This document shows positions 1 through 9,276 of a stretch of 64,000 nucleotides of DNA, in pieces (within the stretch, counting starts at the first letter, position 1; every line of letters begins with the position of its first letter). The DNA is from Streptomyces atratus (GTDB lineage: Bacteria > Actinomycetota > Actinomycetes > Streptomycetales > Streptomycetaceae), in the NCBI RefSeq assembly GCF_900119365.1, contig NZ_FPJO01000006.1:186001-250000 (forward strand), in the 5' to 3' direction. Below the pieces are notes generated by a model. That model was not told the DNA's origin and did no database searches. It worked only from the letters and a program-made list of their open reading frames with translations. A program made the position numbers and the translations under genes.

Positions 1-1340
1 ACCTTGCGCCCGGTCTGGGAAGCGAGCTGGTCCGCCGCCGCATGCAGCACCTTGGCCGGGTCGGCGCCCTTGAGCAGCACCTTCGTCTGGGCGTCGGTGA
101 CCACCTTGAGCGCTCGGGCATAGTCGGAGGTGTAGTTGAACGCCGGCGAGGGCGCCTTGAGGGCACCGAAGAAAATCTCACCCTTCTTCTGACCGCCGAA
201 GAATTTCGACGGCTCGTGGAAGACCGGATCGTCGTACGTCTTCAACAGGGCCGGGGCGATCCCCTTGCCCCGGTAGATCTCGACCTGCGACTCGGGCCGC
301 GTCAGCGCGAACTCCACGAAGTTCCAGGCCGCGGCCTGGTGCTTGCTGGTACCGGCAACGGCCAGGTGTGTGGAGTTCACGGTGGCGGCGGTGGCCCCGC
401 CGCGGCGTACGGACGGGGGCAGACGCACACCCCACTTGCCCGCCTGGTCGGGGACCGTCTCCTCGATGATGCCGCCGAACCAGGTCGGCCACGGCAGGAC
501 CGCCGCCGTCCCCTTCTTGATCGAGCTGATCAGCGCGTTCCAGCCGCCGGAGATGTCGCTGACAAGCCCGGCGTCGTTCATCTTCTTGATGAGCGACATG
601 GCACGCACGGCCTCGGCGGAATCGAGGGTGATGTCGCCGTCGGTGTTGAAATAGAAGCCGCCCTGGAGCTGGAGCAGGAGCTGGAAGAAGTTCGCCGAGT
701 CCTGCTGCGAGGCGGGCTTGTCGATCCCCAGAAGGTATTTGCCCGTCTTCTTCTTGATCTTCTTGCCGGCCTCGATCGCGTCGTCCCAGGTGTCGAGCGC
801 TCCGACATCGACACCGGCTTCCTCGAAGACATCGGCGCGGTAGTAGAACCCGGCCGAGTTCGCCTCCCACGGAAGCGCGTTCACCTGTTCGCCCTTGGGC
901 GAGACCGTCTCCCACAGGCCCTTCGCGAAGGAGTCCCGGTACTTGTGGGCTCCCAGCTTGCCGAGATCGGCAAGCTGGCCCGGGAAGCGGTCCACGTATC
1001 CGGGCAGGTAGTCGACGCCTATGTGCAGTACGTCCGCGAGGCCCGCCCCTCCGGCCGCCATGCCCGTGGTGATCTTGTCCCAGATCGCCGGGTTCCCGAT
1101 GTCCTGCACGGTCACCTTGATGTCCGGGTACTTCTTGTTGAACGCCGGAACCAGCGCCCGCAACTCCGCCGCCGGGCCCTGCCAGCTCCACACCGTGATC
1201 GAGCCCTTGGTGGCGTCACCGACATCGCCGCCCTGAGCGCCCGTGCTGCCGGTGCCGGAGCAGGCGGTCAGGCCGCCGAGGCCCGCTCCTGCGGCAAGTA
1301 CGCCGCCCACTCCAAGAACTCTGCGACGACTCATGTCCAT
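1..1340 (-). CDS. ABC transporter sugar-type substrate-binding lipoprotein (3' end outside window)
   Basis: The minus-strand reading frame begins MDMSRRRVLG and runs without a stop off the left edge, giving about 446 codons. A twin-arginine-like start (SRRR) is followed by a hydrophobic stretch ending in a lipobox (LTAC), so it is probably exported and lipid-anchored. The mature part has the extracellular solute-binding family 1 pattern (an N-terminal strand ITVWSWQGP, then an acceptor-binding fold with aromatic residues), typical of oligosaccharide ABC importers. The family is about 430-460 residues, so only a few residues are missing. Start chosen at 1340 because GAGGTGG lies just upstream; ATG at 1334 is the alternative. 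It diverges from a secreted glycosidase-like gene, suggesting joint uptake and degradation of a sugar polymer (inference). Permease genes would lie left of the window. Confidence 0.9.
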   Translation of the reverse strand, partial: MDMSRRRVLGVGGVLAAGAGLGGLTACSGTGSTGAQGGDVGDATKGSITVWSWQGPAAELRALVPAFNKKYPDIKVTVQDIGNPAIWDKITTGMAAGGAGLADVLHIGVDYLPGYVDRFPGQLADLGKLGAHKYRDSFAKGLWETVSPKGEQVNALPWEANSAGFYYRADVFEEAGVDVGALDTWDDAIEAGKKIKKKTGKYLLGIDKPASQQDSANFFQLLLQLQGGFYFNTDGDITLDSAEAVRAMSLIKKMNDAGLVSDISGGWNALISSIKKGTAAVLPWPTWFGGIIEETVPDQAGKWGVRLPPSVRRGGATAATVNSTHLAVAGTSKHQAAAWNFVEFALTRPESQVEIYRGKGIAPALLKTYDDPVFHEPSKFFGGQKKGEIFFGALKAPSPAFNYTSDYARALKVVTDAQTKVLLKGADPAKVLHAAADQLASQTGRK

Positions 1341-1547
1341 GAGATGACCACCTCTGCATGCGGCTCGGGCATCGACCGAACGTCGGGTCGACTGCAGGGA
1401 AGTTAGCAACCAGTCACACTTACTTGCAATGGTCGATTGAAAACTTTCTGATCGATTCCGCAACGTAGGTCTGCAGGACTATTGCAACCCGTCGAGCGCC
1501 GCTGCTAGCTTGCGGCCACTCACTCGAGCCCCGCACTGGAGTACGCC
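1341..1547. promoter_or_regulatory. divergent promoter region with inverted repeats
   Basis: This region separates the substrate-binding protein gene from the glycosidase gene. It holds TTGCAAT at 1424-1430 and its inverse ATTGCAA at 1481-1487, plus CTGCAGG twice (1392-1398 and 1471-1477). An AT-richer stretch between them (about 1435-1457) contains GATTGAAAACTTTCTGATC, itself roughly symmetric. This resembles binding sites of LacI-type sugar regulators, but no regulator gene is visible here, so the assignment is inference. Confidence 0.4.
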
Positions 1548-3503
1548 ATGAGGCATCGCCGTCCTGCCCGCCTGGCAGCCGTAGCCACACTCGCCACACT
1601 CGCCCCGCTCACACCACTGACCCTGGGCAGTCCGGCCATCGCAGCCACCTCAGCGCTGACCCTCAGCAATCCCGGCTTCGAGGACGGCGCCACGGGCTGG
1701 ACGTTCACTTCCGGCACCGGAGTCGCCACCAACGCACCGCACGGTGGCGCAAAGCTCGCGTACCTGGATGCCGGAAGCGGCAACAAGGTGGCGCAGACCA
1801 TCACGGCGTCCGGTGACGGTACGTACGACTTCTCCGCCTGGATCGCCACCGGCGGCCCGGGGGGAAGGTTCGTCGCCCGGGTGAACGGCGCGCAGTCCGG
1901 TGCGGTGGATCTGCCCAGCCGGTCCGGCTACGCCCGGTACACGATCAGCCGGGTGTCCCTGAAAAGCGGCGACCAGCTGGAGCTCGCCTTCGAGTCCGGC
2001 AGCAGCTGGGTCAACGCCGACGACGTCATGGTCTCCCCCGCGGCCCCGGTCGACCCGGAGATCTCGTCCTCCGACCCGAAGATCGTCGAGATGTTCAACT
2101 GGTCGAAGCGCAAGGCCAACAGCTGGGTCCAGATGCCCGGCGCGACCGGTCCGCTGAACGTCGACGAGAACCACCTGTCCGGCACCGGGACCGGGACCTA
2201 CGGCCCGTCCTACTGGGCCGGGTATGCGCATCGCAGCGGCTACTACTCACGCGATATGGCCCACCAGCTCGCCGGTGCCTCCATCCTCGGACTGAACGAC
2301 GCGAACAAGGCCATGCTGCGCGCCTTCGCCGGCTCCGCGACGCCCGAGCACAAGTACTACCCCGTATGGGCCATCAACTTCGACAACAAGACATACCTCT
2401 CGATCGACTACCGGAGCCCAACCTCCTTCGTCCGAGAGGTCCCGGCCACGTTCGAGCTGGTGGAGAAAGCCCGTCACGCCTACCGCTGGAGTGGCGACAG
2501 CGCCTACGTCAACGAGGGCACGCTCTGGGACTTCTACAAGCACGCGACCAAGGAATTCGTCGAACTCCACGACGCCAACAAGCCGAACGGTGTCGCCGAA
2601 GGCACCGGCAACGGCATCTTCGCGGGCGCCGCCAGCTACAACGAGGTCGGAGAGGAGCACCTGGCCGAATCCGGGGACTCCATCGGATCCCAGTACCAGG
2701 CCTACCGGGCGATGTCCGACCTGGCCGCCGCCAAGGGCGACAAAACCCTGTCCAAGGAGTTCCAGCAGAGGGCCGACAGCCTCAAGGCGTACTTCAACGA
2801 CACCTGGAGCGGCTCCGGCTCAGGGGCCGACATGGTCCGCGGCTACACCACCGACGGCAAGGCGCTCACCGGCTGGGGCAAGGAGAACAGCTGGTTCATG
2901 CCCATGAAACAGATCATGAATCCGGGGGCACGCGCCGACGCCTACCTGGACTACGTCGACGAGCAGGCGAGCGGCAGCGGCAAGCCGTCCAACATCGAGG
3001 CGATCAGCTACCTGCCGGACACCTTCTTCGCCTACGAGCACAACGACACGGCCTGGAAGTGGATGCAGTACGTCTACGACAAGCGGAACGACCAGCACCC
3101 GGTGTCCAAGCAAGGCCCCAACGGCGACTACCCCGAGGTCTCCTACACCCTGCTGAGCCAGACCGTCGAGGGCCTCATGGGCGTGCAGCCCAACGCCCCG
3201 GGGCGCGCCCTGAGCACCCAGTCCCGCATGCCCGCCGGAATGAGCTGGCTGCAGATCAAGGACATCAAGATCGGCGGCAACACCTTCACCCTGCGTCATG
3301 ACGGTGCCACCAAGTCGACCCTGACCAACGCCACGGGTTCGGCCCGCTACAAGTGGGAGGCCCGCTTCCCCGGCAGCCACTCGACGATCAAGGTCAACGG
3401 CGTCCCCCAAGCAGTCAAGACGAAGACCGTCAACGGAAAGACCTGCACCTACGCAAAGGTGTCCGTCGCACCCGGACAAAAGGCCACTGTGCAAGTCTCG
3501 TAA
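1548..3503 (+). CDS. secreted glycoside hydrolase-like protein with N-terminal carbohydrate-binding module
   Basis: The product is 651 residues. A signal peptide (basic start, long Ala/Leu/Thr core, probable cleavage after AIA near residue 32) is followed by a CBM4/9-like beta-sandwich (about residues 38-165, beginning NPGFEDGATGWTF). The rest (about 175-600) looks like an all-helical six-hairpin glycosidase domain with many aromatic and acidic residues (YYSRDMAHQ, YNEVGEEH). A short beta-rich C-terminal domain follows. GGAG precedes the start by about 7 bases. It diverges from an ABC sugar-binding protein, so a role in digesting an extracellular polysaccharide is likely. I cannot name the GH family or substrate with certainty. 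Confidence 0.75.
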   Translation: MRHRRPARLAAVATLATLAPLTPLTLGSPAIAATSALTLSNPGFEDGATGWTFTSGTGVATNAPHGGAKLAYLDAGSGNKVAQTITASGDGTYDFSAWIATGGPGGRFVARVNGAQSGAVDLPSRSGYARYTISRVSLKSGDQLELAFESGSSWVNADDVMVSPAAPVDPEISSSDPKIVEMFNWSKRKANSWVQMPGATGPLNVDENHLSGTGTGTYGPSYWAGYAHRSGYYSRDMAHQLAGASILGLNDANKAMLRAFAGSATPEHKYYPVWAINFDNKTYLSIDYRSPTSFVREVPATFELVEKARHAYRWSGDSAYVNEGTLWDFYKHATKEFVELHDANKPNGVAEGTGNGIFAGAASYNEVGEEHLAESGDSIGSQYQAYRAMSDLAAAKGDKTLSKEFQQRADSLKAYFNDTWSGSGSGADMVRGYTTDGKALTGWGKENSWFMPMKQIMNPGARADAYLDYVDEQASGSGKPSNIEAISYLPDTFFAYEHNDTAWKWMQYVYDKRNDQHPVSKQGPNGDYPEVSYTLLSQTVEGLMGVQPNAPGRALSTQSRMPAGMSWLQIKDIKIGGNTFTLRHDGATKSTLTNATGSARYKWEARFPGSHSTIKVNGVPQAVKTKTVNGKTCTYAKVSVAPGQKATVQVS

Positions 3504-3663
3504 CGAGGGAGTTTCATGAATTAGGCACTGCAGCAGTGCTTGAGGTGACGAGGTCGCAGTTCGTGGGCTGTGGCCTCGTACACCTGGACGATCTGGAGCA
3601 CCGACGAGCGGCTGAGCAAGCGCGTGCGCGGTGCCGGCGTCCCGCGCACGCCTCTCACTCTCA

Positions 3664-3717
3664 GGGTTGTGGGCGGAGTTTTTTTGAGGGACAACCCCAC
3701 CCGGTTTCGGGGGTTTT
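3664..3717. terminator. overlapping hairpins after the glycosidase gene
   Basis: GGGTTGT at 3664-3670 pairs with ACAACCC at 3691-3697. A second, more terminator-like hairpin pairs AACCC (3693-3697) with GGGTT (3711-3715), with an inner CCG/CGG pair, followed by a short T run. They lie between the glycosidase stop at 3503 and the next start at 3759. The 160 bases before them hold no recognisable gene. Confidence 0.45.
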
Positions 3718-3758
3718 CCCGGAGTCTGCCGAGGTGTCCGCCGCCCTAGCGTGCGGGC

Positions 3759-5291
3759 ATGTCAACTTCCCGACGCATCAAGGCCTTCGCGGCGTGCGCG
3801 GCGGTGCTCGCCGCAACCGCGACGACCACCGCCACCGCCACAGCCGCTGACCCGGACCCGTTGGCCCGCTTCCACAACCAGCACGTCGACTGGCACGCCT
3901 GCGCCCTCGGCGCCGACGACGAGCTCGGCCAGTCGCTGGACGCCGCCGGCGCCGACTGCGCCGACATCACCGTGCCGCTCGACTACGCCGACCCCGGCGG
4001 TCGCACCATCACCGTCGCCATATCCCGCCTGAAGGCCACCGACACCGCCCACCGCGTCGGCCCGCTGCTGCTCAACGACGGCGGGCCGGCCGGCCCCAGC
4101 CTCCACATGCCACTGCCCAAGTCGAAGGTGATGGGAGAGGTCGCCGACCGCTACGACCTGATCGGCATGGACCCGCGCTTCGTCGGCCGGAGCACCCCGC
4201 TGGACTGCGGCTGGGACCTCGGCTCCGCCCTCGTCCGCTCCGCGGGCGCCGACCTGGCGGCGTACCGCGAGGAGGTCGCCGTCGCGCGCGAGCTGGCCGG
4301 GCGGTGCGAGCGCGCCCACGGTGACGTGCTGCCGTACGTCACCACCCGCAACACCGCCCGCGACATGGACGTCATCCGCGCCGCCCTCGGCGAAAACGTC
4401 CTCTCCTACCTCGGCTACTCCTACGGCAGTTACCTCGGCGAGGTCTACACACAGCTCTTCCCCGGCCGCACCGACCGCATGGTGCTCGACGGCGTCAACT
4501 CCCCGGAGCACTACAGCCAGACCCTGCTGCGCGGCGCAGAGGCGGCCAACGAGGCGGCCCTGCGCGCGTGGGCGTCGTGGGCCGCCGCACGGCACGGCAC
4601 CTACGGGCTGGGCGCCACGCGCGGCGAGGTCCTGGCGACGGTGGAACACATCCTCGACGCCGCTGCGGAAAAGCCGCTGCGGATCGGAAAGGCGTACCTG
4701 CTGGACGAGCACGTGCTCCCCTCCGTCTTCATCGGCGGCCTCGGCAGCGACCTCGACGAGCGGCGTGCCGACCTGGCCGCGACCGTACGCCTCCTGGCGC
4801 GCGCTGCGGACCGGGAGCCGGTCGAGCCGTCCGAAGCACTCGCCGGACAGCTGGAGTTCCTGCTGACCGGGGCAGGCGCGGCCTCCTCCAGCCAGATGAC
4901 CGCGATCATCTGCGGCGACGTGGCCGAGCGGCGCGGCGTCGGCAGCTACTGGCGCGCGGTCGAGGAGTCCCGCCAGCGGTCCCCCCTCGCCGGGCCGCTG
5001 GCCAACAACATCACCCCCTGCGAGTTCTGGGACCGGCCCGCCGAGGCGCCGACCGTGCTCGGCAACGACGTCCCGGCCCTGCTCGTCAACGCCACCGGCG
5101 ACCCCCGCACCCTCTACGCCGGCGCCGAGGCCATGCGCGAGCAGTGGTCGAGCTCCCGGCTGCTCACCGTGGAGGGCGCCCGCCAGCACGGCCTGTACGG
5201 CGAGTACGGCAACGCCTGCGTCGACGAGCGCATCAACGCCTACCTGCGCACGGGACGGCTCCCCGCGCACGACCTGACCTGCCAGGCGTAG
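3759..5291 (+). CDS. secreted alpha/beta hydrolase, S33 tripeptidyl aminopeptidase-like
   Basis: The product is 510 residues with an Ala/Thr-rich signal peptide (about residues 1-30). The alpha/beta hydrolase core shows the oxyanion strand LLLNDGGPAG, the nucleophile elbow GYSYGS with Ser221, and a C-terminal TAP-like domain with the motif NATGDPRTLY and a late His (RQHGLYG). This matches the Streptomyces secreted tripeptidyl aminopeptidase/proline iminopeptidase-like S33 family, about 500-540 residues long. A -10-like TAGCGT at 3747-3752 lies 6 bases before the ATG, so the transcript is probably leaderless. The usual family motif GGPGxSG is altered here (GGPAGPS), so activity and substrate may differ. 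Confidence 0.85.
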   Translation: MSTSRRIKAFAACAAVLAATATTTATATAADPDPLARFHNQHVDWHACALGADDELGQSLDAAGADCADITVPLDYADPGGRTITVAISRLKATDTAHRVGPLLLNDGGPAGPSLHMPLPKSKVMGEVADRYDLIGMDPRFVGRSTPLDCGWDLGSALVRSAGADLAAYREEVAVARELAGRCERAHGDVLPYVTTRNTARDMDVIRAALGENVLSYLGYSYGSYLGEVYTQLFPGRTDRMVLDGVNSPEHYSQTLLRGAEAANEAALRAWASWAAARHGTYGLGATRGEVLATVEHILDAAAEKPLRIGKAYLLDEHVLPSVFIGGLGSDLDERRADLAATVRLLARAADREPVEPSEALAGQLEFLLTGAGAASSSQMTAIICGDVAERRGVGSYWRAVEESRQRSPLAGPLANNITPCEFWDRPAEAPTVLGNDVPALLVNATGDPRTLYAGAEAMREQWSSSRLLTVEGARQHGLYGEYGNACVDERINAYLRTGRLPAHDLTCQA

Positions 5292-5767
5292 CCCTGGCAG
5301 CGGTACCCGGCGACGCGGGCGGTGCCGGCGTCGCCGGAGGCGCACACCCTCAGCGCGCTCACGATGCCGGTGACGGCGACGGCGCAGATCCGGGAGGAAT
5401 CCGCGGGCGCCTGGGGTGGTGTGGACAGGGGGCGGCAGCTGGAGTTGAGCATGGATCCGGGCTCGCCAGCATTCGGGCCGGCGGCATACAAGCCGGCACT
5501 CTCACAGGTGGCCCGGGCGGGCCGCACGGGGTCTGCAGGGGAAGGTTCGGGGGCAGTTCGTAGCCCGGCCGTGTGAGGTGCCCGGCCGAAATACAGCTGC
5601 GTCGCGCGCCGGTCTGTCCCGCCTTCGGCGCAGGGTGCTTTCGTCTGGGGGCCGGATGTGCGACGGCTCCTGGGTCTGTCCTGGCGGGCCGGCCGACGCC
5701 TGGCCTTCCCCAGGCGCTCGCCCGTTCCCTGAGGGCGTGCCGTCCGAAACGCCGAAAGGATGAGGTC
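5292..5767. other. intergenic region without recognisable gene
   Basis: About 475 bases between the S33 hydrolase and the SDR gene. Open frames here have no recognisable domains and poor third-position bias. The only clear signal is the ribosome-binding sequence GAAAGGA at the right end (about 5754-5760), which serves the SDR gene. Confidence 0.5.
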
Positions 5768-6610
5768 GTGGTGGCAGGAAACGCCGACGAGAACAGTGGG
5801 GCGATGTCCGCGCAGCTGCTCCGGGGCCAGAAGGCACTGGTGACCGGTGCCAACTCGGGTATCGGCAAGGCGACTGCCATTGCTCTGGGCCGGGCCGGAG
5901 CGGACGTGGTGGTGAATTACGTCGTCGGTGCGGACGAGGCCGAGAAGGTCTGTGCGCAGATCGAGGGCTTCGGGGTTCGCGCCTACGCCCACGAGGCCGA
6001 CGTGTCCAACGAGGACCAGGTGGTCGCCATGGTCGCCCGGATGGTCGAGGAGTTCGGAACCATCGACATCCTGGTGGCCAACGCCGGCCTCCAGCGGGAC
6101 TCGGCCGTGACGGAGATGACGCTCGCGCAGTGGCAGAAGGTCATCGACGTCAACCTGACCGGGCAGTTCCTCTGCGCTCGGGAGGCCGCCAAGGAGTTCA
6201 TGCGGCGCGGCGTGGTGGAAGAGGTGTCCCGGTCGGCAGGGAAGATCATCTGCATGAGCTCGGTCCACCAGATCATCCCCTGGTCGGGGCACGTGAACTA
6301 CGCCTCCTCCAAGGGTGGTGTGGGGATGTTGATGCAGACCCTCGCCCAGGAGCTGGCCCCCCATCGGATCAGGGTCAACGCGGTTGCACCCGGCGCGATC
6401 CGCACGCCGATCAATCGCGACGCCTGGTCAACCCCCGAGGCCGAGGCCGACCTCCTGCGGCTGATTCCGTACCGCCGCGTGGGCGACCCGGAAGACATCG
6501 CCAACGCCGTCGTCGCCGTGTCCTCGGACCTGCTCGACTACGTCGTCGGCAGCACGCTCTACGTCGACGGTGGGATGACGCTCTTCCCCGGCTTCGCCAC
6601 CGGAGGCTGA
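5768..6610 (+). CDS. SDR-family oxidoreductase (glucose 1-dehydrogenase-like)
   Basis: A classical short-chain dehydrogenase of about 280 residues. The cofactor loop is TGANSGIG, the NAG motif is present, and the catalytic tetrad includes Ser in MSS and Tyr178/Lys182 (YASSK). The C-terminus has the family pattern DGGMTLFPGF. Reduction or oxidation of an alcohol/ketone with NAD(P) is expected; the substrate is unknown. Start set to GTG 5768 because GAAAGGA lies about 7 bases upstream; ATG 5804 would also give a complete Rossmann fold. It stands alone, so no pathway can be assigned. Confidence 0.85.
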   Translation: MVAGNADENSGAMSAQLLRGQKALVTGANSGIGKATAIALGRAGADVVVNYVVGADEAEKVCAQIEGFGVRAYAHEADVSNEDQVVAMVARMVEEFGTIDILVANAGLQRDSAVTEMTLAQWQKVIDVNLTGQFLCAREAAKEFMRRGVVEEVSRSAGKIICMSSVHQIIPWSGHVNYASSKGGVGMLMQTLAQELAPHRIRVNAVAPGAIRTPINRDAWSTPEAEADLLRLIPYRRVGDPEDIANAVVAVSSDLLDYVVGSTLYVDGGMTLFPGFATGG

Positions 6611-6636
6611 TCCCCTGTGCAAGACCATGTGACGCC

Positions 6637-6738
6637 CGCCGGGTGGTGATCCTCGGCGGGTTTCGCCGGGTTGTTCGCCGCTCGCGCGCTGCGGCGGTCA
6701 CCGGTCGCGGTGACCGTGGTCGACCGCCGCGCGCCGGC
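6637..6738 (+). pseudogene. relic of type II NADH dehydrogenase N-terminus
   Basis: Reading starts as RRVVILGG, then needs a two-base shift at the G run near 6655 to continue as FAGLFAARALRRSPVAVTVVDRR. Together this is the dinucleotide-binding start of NDH-2-type NADH dehydrogenases. The expected continuation (HHLFQPLLYQ in the family) is absent, so only about 100 bases remain and the gene is dead. Confidence 0.5.
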
Positions 6739-6741
6739 GGT

Positions 6742-6912
6742 GAGCGAGGGGTTCACCGCGTCGATGCTTGGGAAGAAGCTGGAGGTCCTCCCGCACAGCC
6801 AGAAGTCGACGGCGTGGTGCGCCAGCATCTCGAACGGCATGTCGGGCGAGGCCGCACCGGCCCAGCGTGGCGCCTCGCCGTGGATCTGGTCGGCGTCCGA
6901 CTTGCCGAGCAT
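6742..6912 (-). pseudogene. unidentified gene fragment
   Basis: On the minus strand an ATG at 6912, about 10 bases after a GGAGGG, opens a frame beginning MLGKSDADQIHGEAPRW. It keeps very high GC third positions for about 57 codons, to about 6742, then runs into the NDH-2 relic. This looks like the start of a real gene cut off by rearrangement. I do not recognise the family. The upstream hairpin CCCTCCTG/CAGGAGGG (6923-6940) overlaps its possible ribosome-binding site. Confidence 0.3.
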
Positions 6913-7647
6913 CCTGAAGCCGCCCTCCTGTCCAGGAGGGGCACATCGCGTGCCCCGAGCAGCCGACCTCGCAGCCGGGCGGAGCGGTTGCTCCGCTGCC
7001 TGTGGCCCCGGTCGGCGAACGTGCCGGGCGATCGGGTCGGCAGGAACGTGTCGCGCTTGACCGGGCCGGCGCGGAGCCGCACGCTCCAACGAGTAGGCCA
7101 AGACCACAGGCCACCATCACGCCCACGTCCGAGGACCTCGGCCGGGCGAACCAAGGGGGCCCCGTAGTCGCACGTCGTTCGGTAGACCTCCTTGCGGGCC
7201 CGCACGATGGCGCCCAGGGGGCGTGCTCGGCAGTGACCCGCAATGCCAGAGGCCGCCGGGAGTGCTTCCTGGACCGCAGTGGACCGGCCATTCGGCAAGC
7301 CCCGTCCGCCCAGCTCAGAGGCTTACTCCTCCTACTCGGTCAGCCCTCGGACGCCGGGGAGACGGACGCCCGCTCGTCCCTTTCTCCGGGGTGCGGACGA
7401 CGTGCGCGCGGGATACCCTTTTGAGGGCAAGGTCAGGCTCTCCGGGTGGTTTTGCAGACGCCCGGTCCGCATTCGCGATGATCAAATTCTGCCTGCGGAG
7501 ACCTTTGACGGGCGTGGTGCGCTCCTTCGTATGCGCAGGAGCGAGCAACAGCCGATTCCCTTCTTCGAAGGAGCGCCTCGCGCTTTGGGCGCCGTGGTGG
7601 TGCAGCCTCAGGGTCCGCAGCTTCGTGTCCCTGAAATGGAGCTCGGG
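6913..7647. other. intergenic region without recognisable intact gene
   Basis: About 735 bases before the ferredoxin gene. Apart from the inverted repeat at 6923-6940, no open frame has a recognisable domain. Several frames are open simply because the DNA is GC-rich. The promoter of the ferredoxin-reductase-P450 cassette is expected near the right end, but I could not assign -35/-10 boxes with confidence. Confidence 0.4.
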
Positions 7648-7875
7648 ATGAGAGTTGTCGTTGATCTTTCCCGGTGTCAGGGGTATGCGCAGTGCGCGTT
7701 CCTGGCTCCGGACGTGTTCCGGATGCACGGTGAAGAAGCGCTGATGTACAACCCGAACCCCGACGATGCTCAGCGCGAGCAGGTGCTGCGTGCCGCGGCA
7801 GCCTGCCCGCTCCAGGCGATTCTGGTCGACCGGTTGGAGGGGCGGGACTCGCCGGTGGGGACGGCGCAGTCATGA
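7648..7875 (+). CDS. [3Fe-4S]-type ferredoxin
   Basis: A 75-residue ferredoxin beginning MRVVVDLSRCQGYAQC. Cluster ligands Cys10, Cys16 and Cys53 (CPLQAI) form the spacing of actinobacterial P450-associated ferredoxins, where the central position of the usual CxxCxxC is not Cys (here Tyr13), consistent with a 3Fe-4S cluster. Its role is to carry electrons from the reductase to the P450. ATG 7648 is chosen because GGAG (7638-7641) sits 6 bases upstream; longer frames to the left are not supported. The stop overlaps the next start (ATGA), so the three genes are translationally coupled. Confidence 0.9.
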   Translation: MRVVVDLSRCQGYAQCAFLAPDVFRMHGEEALMYNPNPDDAQREQVLRAAAACPLQAILVDRLEGRDSPVGTAQS

Positions 7876-9263
7876 CCAGCGCCGATACCTTGAAGAGGTT
7901 CAAGAGCGACGGCCGTGTCGTGATAGTCGGGGCGTCACTGGCGGGACTGCGAGCCGCGGAGACTCTTCGCGATGAGGGGTTCACCGGATCCTTGACCATG
8001 ATCGGTGACGAGTTGGGTGAGCCCTATGACCGGCCCCCGCTGTCCAAGCAGGTGCTGACCGGGTGGGTGCCGGCCGGGGGCACCACGCTGCCGCGACGTC
8101 GTGACATCAATGCGGAATGGCTGCTGGGCGTGCCCGCCGACGGGCTGGACCTGGCGACCAACCACGTGCATCTCGCCGACGGCCGCGAGGTTCCCTTCGA
8201 CCGAGTTCTGATCTCCACCGGGGTACGGGCCCGGCCTTGGTTCGTCGAGACCGAAGCGGCCCTGGACGGGGTGTTCGTCGTGCGCACGCGCGAGCACGCC
8301 GAGGGCCTGCAGCGAGCCCTCGCCGCCGGACCCTCCCGCGTACTGGTCATCGGCGCGGGCTTCACCGGCTCCGAGATCGCCTCCATCTGCCGCGAGCGGG
8401 ATATCCCGGTGACCGTCGCCGAGCTCGCGCCGGCCCCGCTGGTCGGGGCGCTCGGCGCCGTGATCGGTGATGTCGCGGCGGACATGCAGCGCGCCCATGG
8501 CGTCGACCTGCGCTGCGGTGTCAAGGTCACCCAGCTGGAGGGCGACGCGCAGGGGCGCTTTCACCGCGCCCACTTCGACGACGGCAGCACCATCGACGCC
8601 GACGTGGCGGTGGTGGCGCTCGGCGGCATCCGCAACACCGAGTGGCTGCGCGACTCGGGACTGGCGGCAGGCCCATGGGGTATTGCCTGCGACACGGGTT
8701 GCCGCGCCCTCGACCTCAACGGCCTGATCACCGACGACATCTTCGTCGCCGGAGACGTGGCACGTTGCCCGAACCCGATCTACGAGTACCGGCTCATCTC
8801 GCTGGAGCACTGGGTCAACGCCGTGGAGCAGGCCCAGGTCGCGGCGCACAACATGGTCAGCGCTCAGGCGGACCGCTGGCCGCACCTGTCCATCCCGACG
8901 TTCTGGTCGATCCAGTTCGGCGTCAACATCAAGTCCGTCGGCGTACCGACTTTCGCCGACGAGGTCGTCGTCACCCAGGGGTCGGTGCCCGACCACCGCT
9001 TCGTCGCCGCGTACGGCTACCAGGGCCGCGTCACCGCGGCGGTCAGTTTCAACAACGCGAAGTGGCTGGACCACTACCGGCAGTTGATCGAGACGGCCGC
9101 GCCCTTCCCGCCGCCCTGCCCCACGCCCGACGAACCCGCCGACGCGAAGCCGGTTCCTGTCGACTTCCCCGGCCCCAGGCTGCTCGCCCAGGGCGCCACG
9201 GTGGTCGTCACCGGCCACGACCCGGGCGAGCGGCGCGTCACGGCCGCGTGGCAGCACCGGTAG
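7872..9263 (+). CDS. FAD-dependent ferredoxin reductase
   Basis: A 463-residue flavoprotein of the putidaredoxin-reductase type. It has an N-terminal FAD-binding GxSxAG motif (VVIVGASLAGLRAAE), a middle NAD-binding motif (VLVIGAGFTGSEIAS), the second FAD motif ending in DDIFVAGDVAR, and a C-terminal reductase dimer domain. It would pass electrons from NAD(P)H to the ferredoxin encoded just upstream (4-base overlap) and on to the P450 starting 13 bases downstream. The C-terminus is about 40-50 residues longer than many relatives. Confidence 0.92.
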   Translation: MTSADTLKRFKSDGRVVIVGASLAGLRAAETLRDEGFTGSLTMIGDELGEPYDRPPLSKQVLTGWVPAGGTTLPRRRDINAEWLLGVPADGLDLATNHVHLADGREVPFDRVLISTGVRARPWFVETEAALDGVFVVRTREHAEGLQRALAAGPSRVLVIGAGFTGSEIASICRERDIPVTVAELAPAPLVGALGAVIGDVAADMQRAHGVDLRCGVKVTQLEGDAQGRFHRAHFDDGSTIDADVAVVALGGIRNTEWLRDSGLAAGPWGIACDTGCRALDLNGLITDDIFVAGDVARCPNPIYEYRLISLEHWVNAVEQAQVAAHNMVSAQADRWPHLSIPTFWSIQFGVNIKSVGVPTFADEVVVTQGSVPDHRFVAAYGYQGRVTAAVSFNNAKWLDHYRQLIETAAPFPPPCPTPDEPADAKPVPVDFPGPRLLAQGATVVVTGHDPGERRVTAAWQHR

Positions 9264-9276
9264 GAGGGAAAGCGAC

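Noticed and set aside
5573-5767. Upstream ATG start for the SDR gene, giving a 345-residue protein
   Set aside because: The extra N-terminus is Arg/Pro-rich without homology, and a good ribosome-binding site lies at 5754-5760.
6923-6940. CCCTCCTG/CAGGAGGG palindrome as a terminator
   Set aside because: The loop would be only 2-4 bases, there is no T tract and no intact gene ends there; it may only overlap a lost ribosome-binding site.
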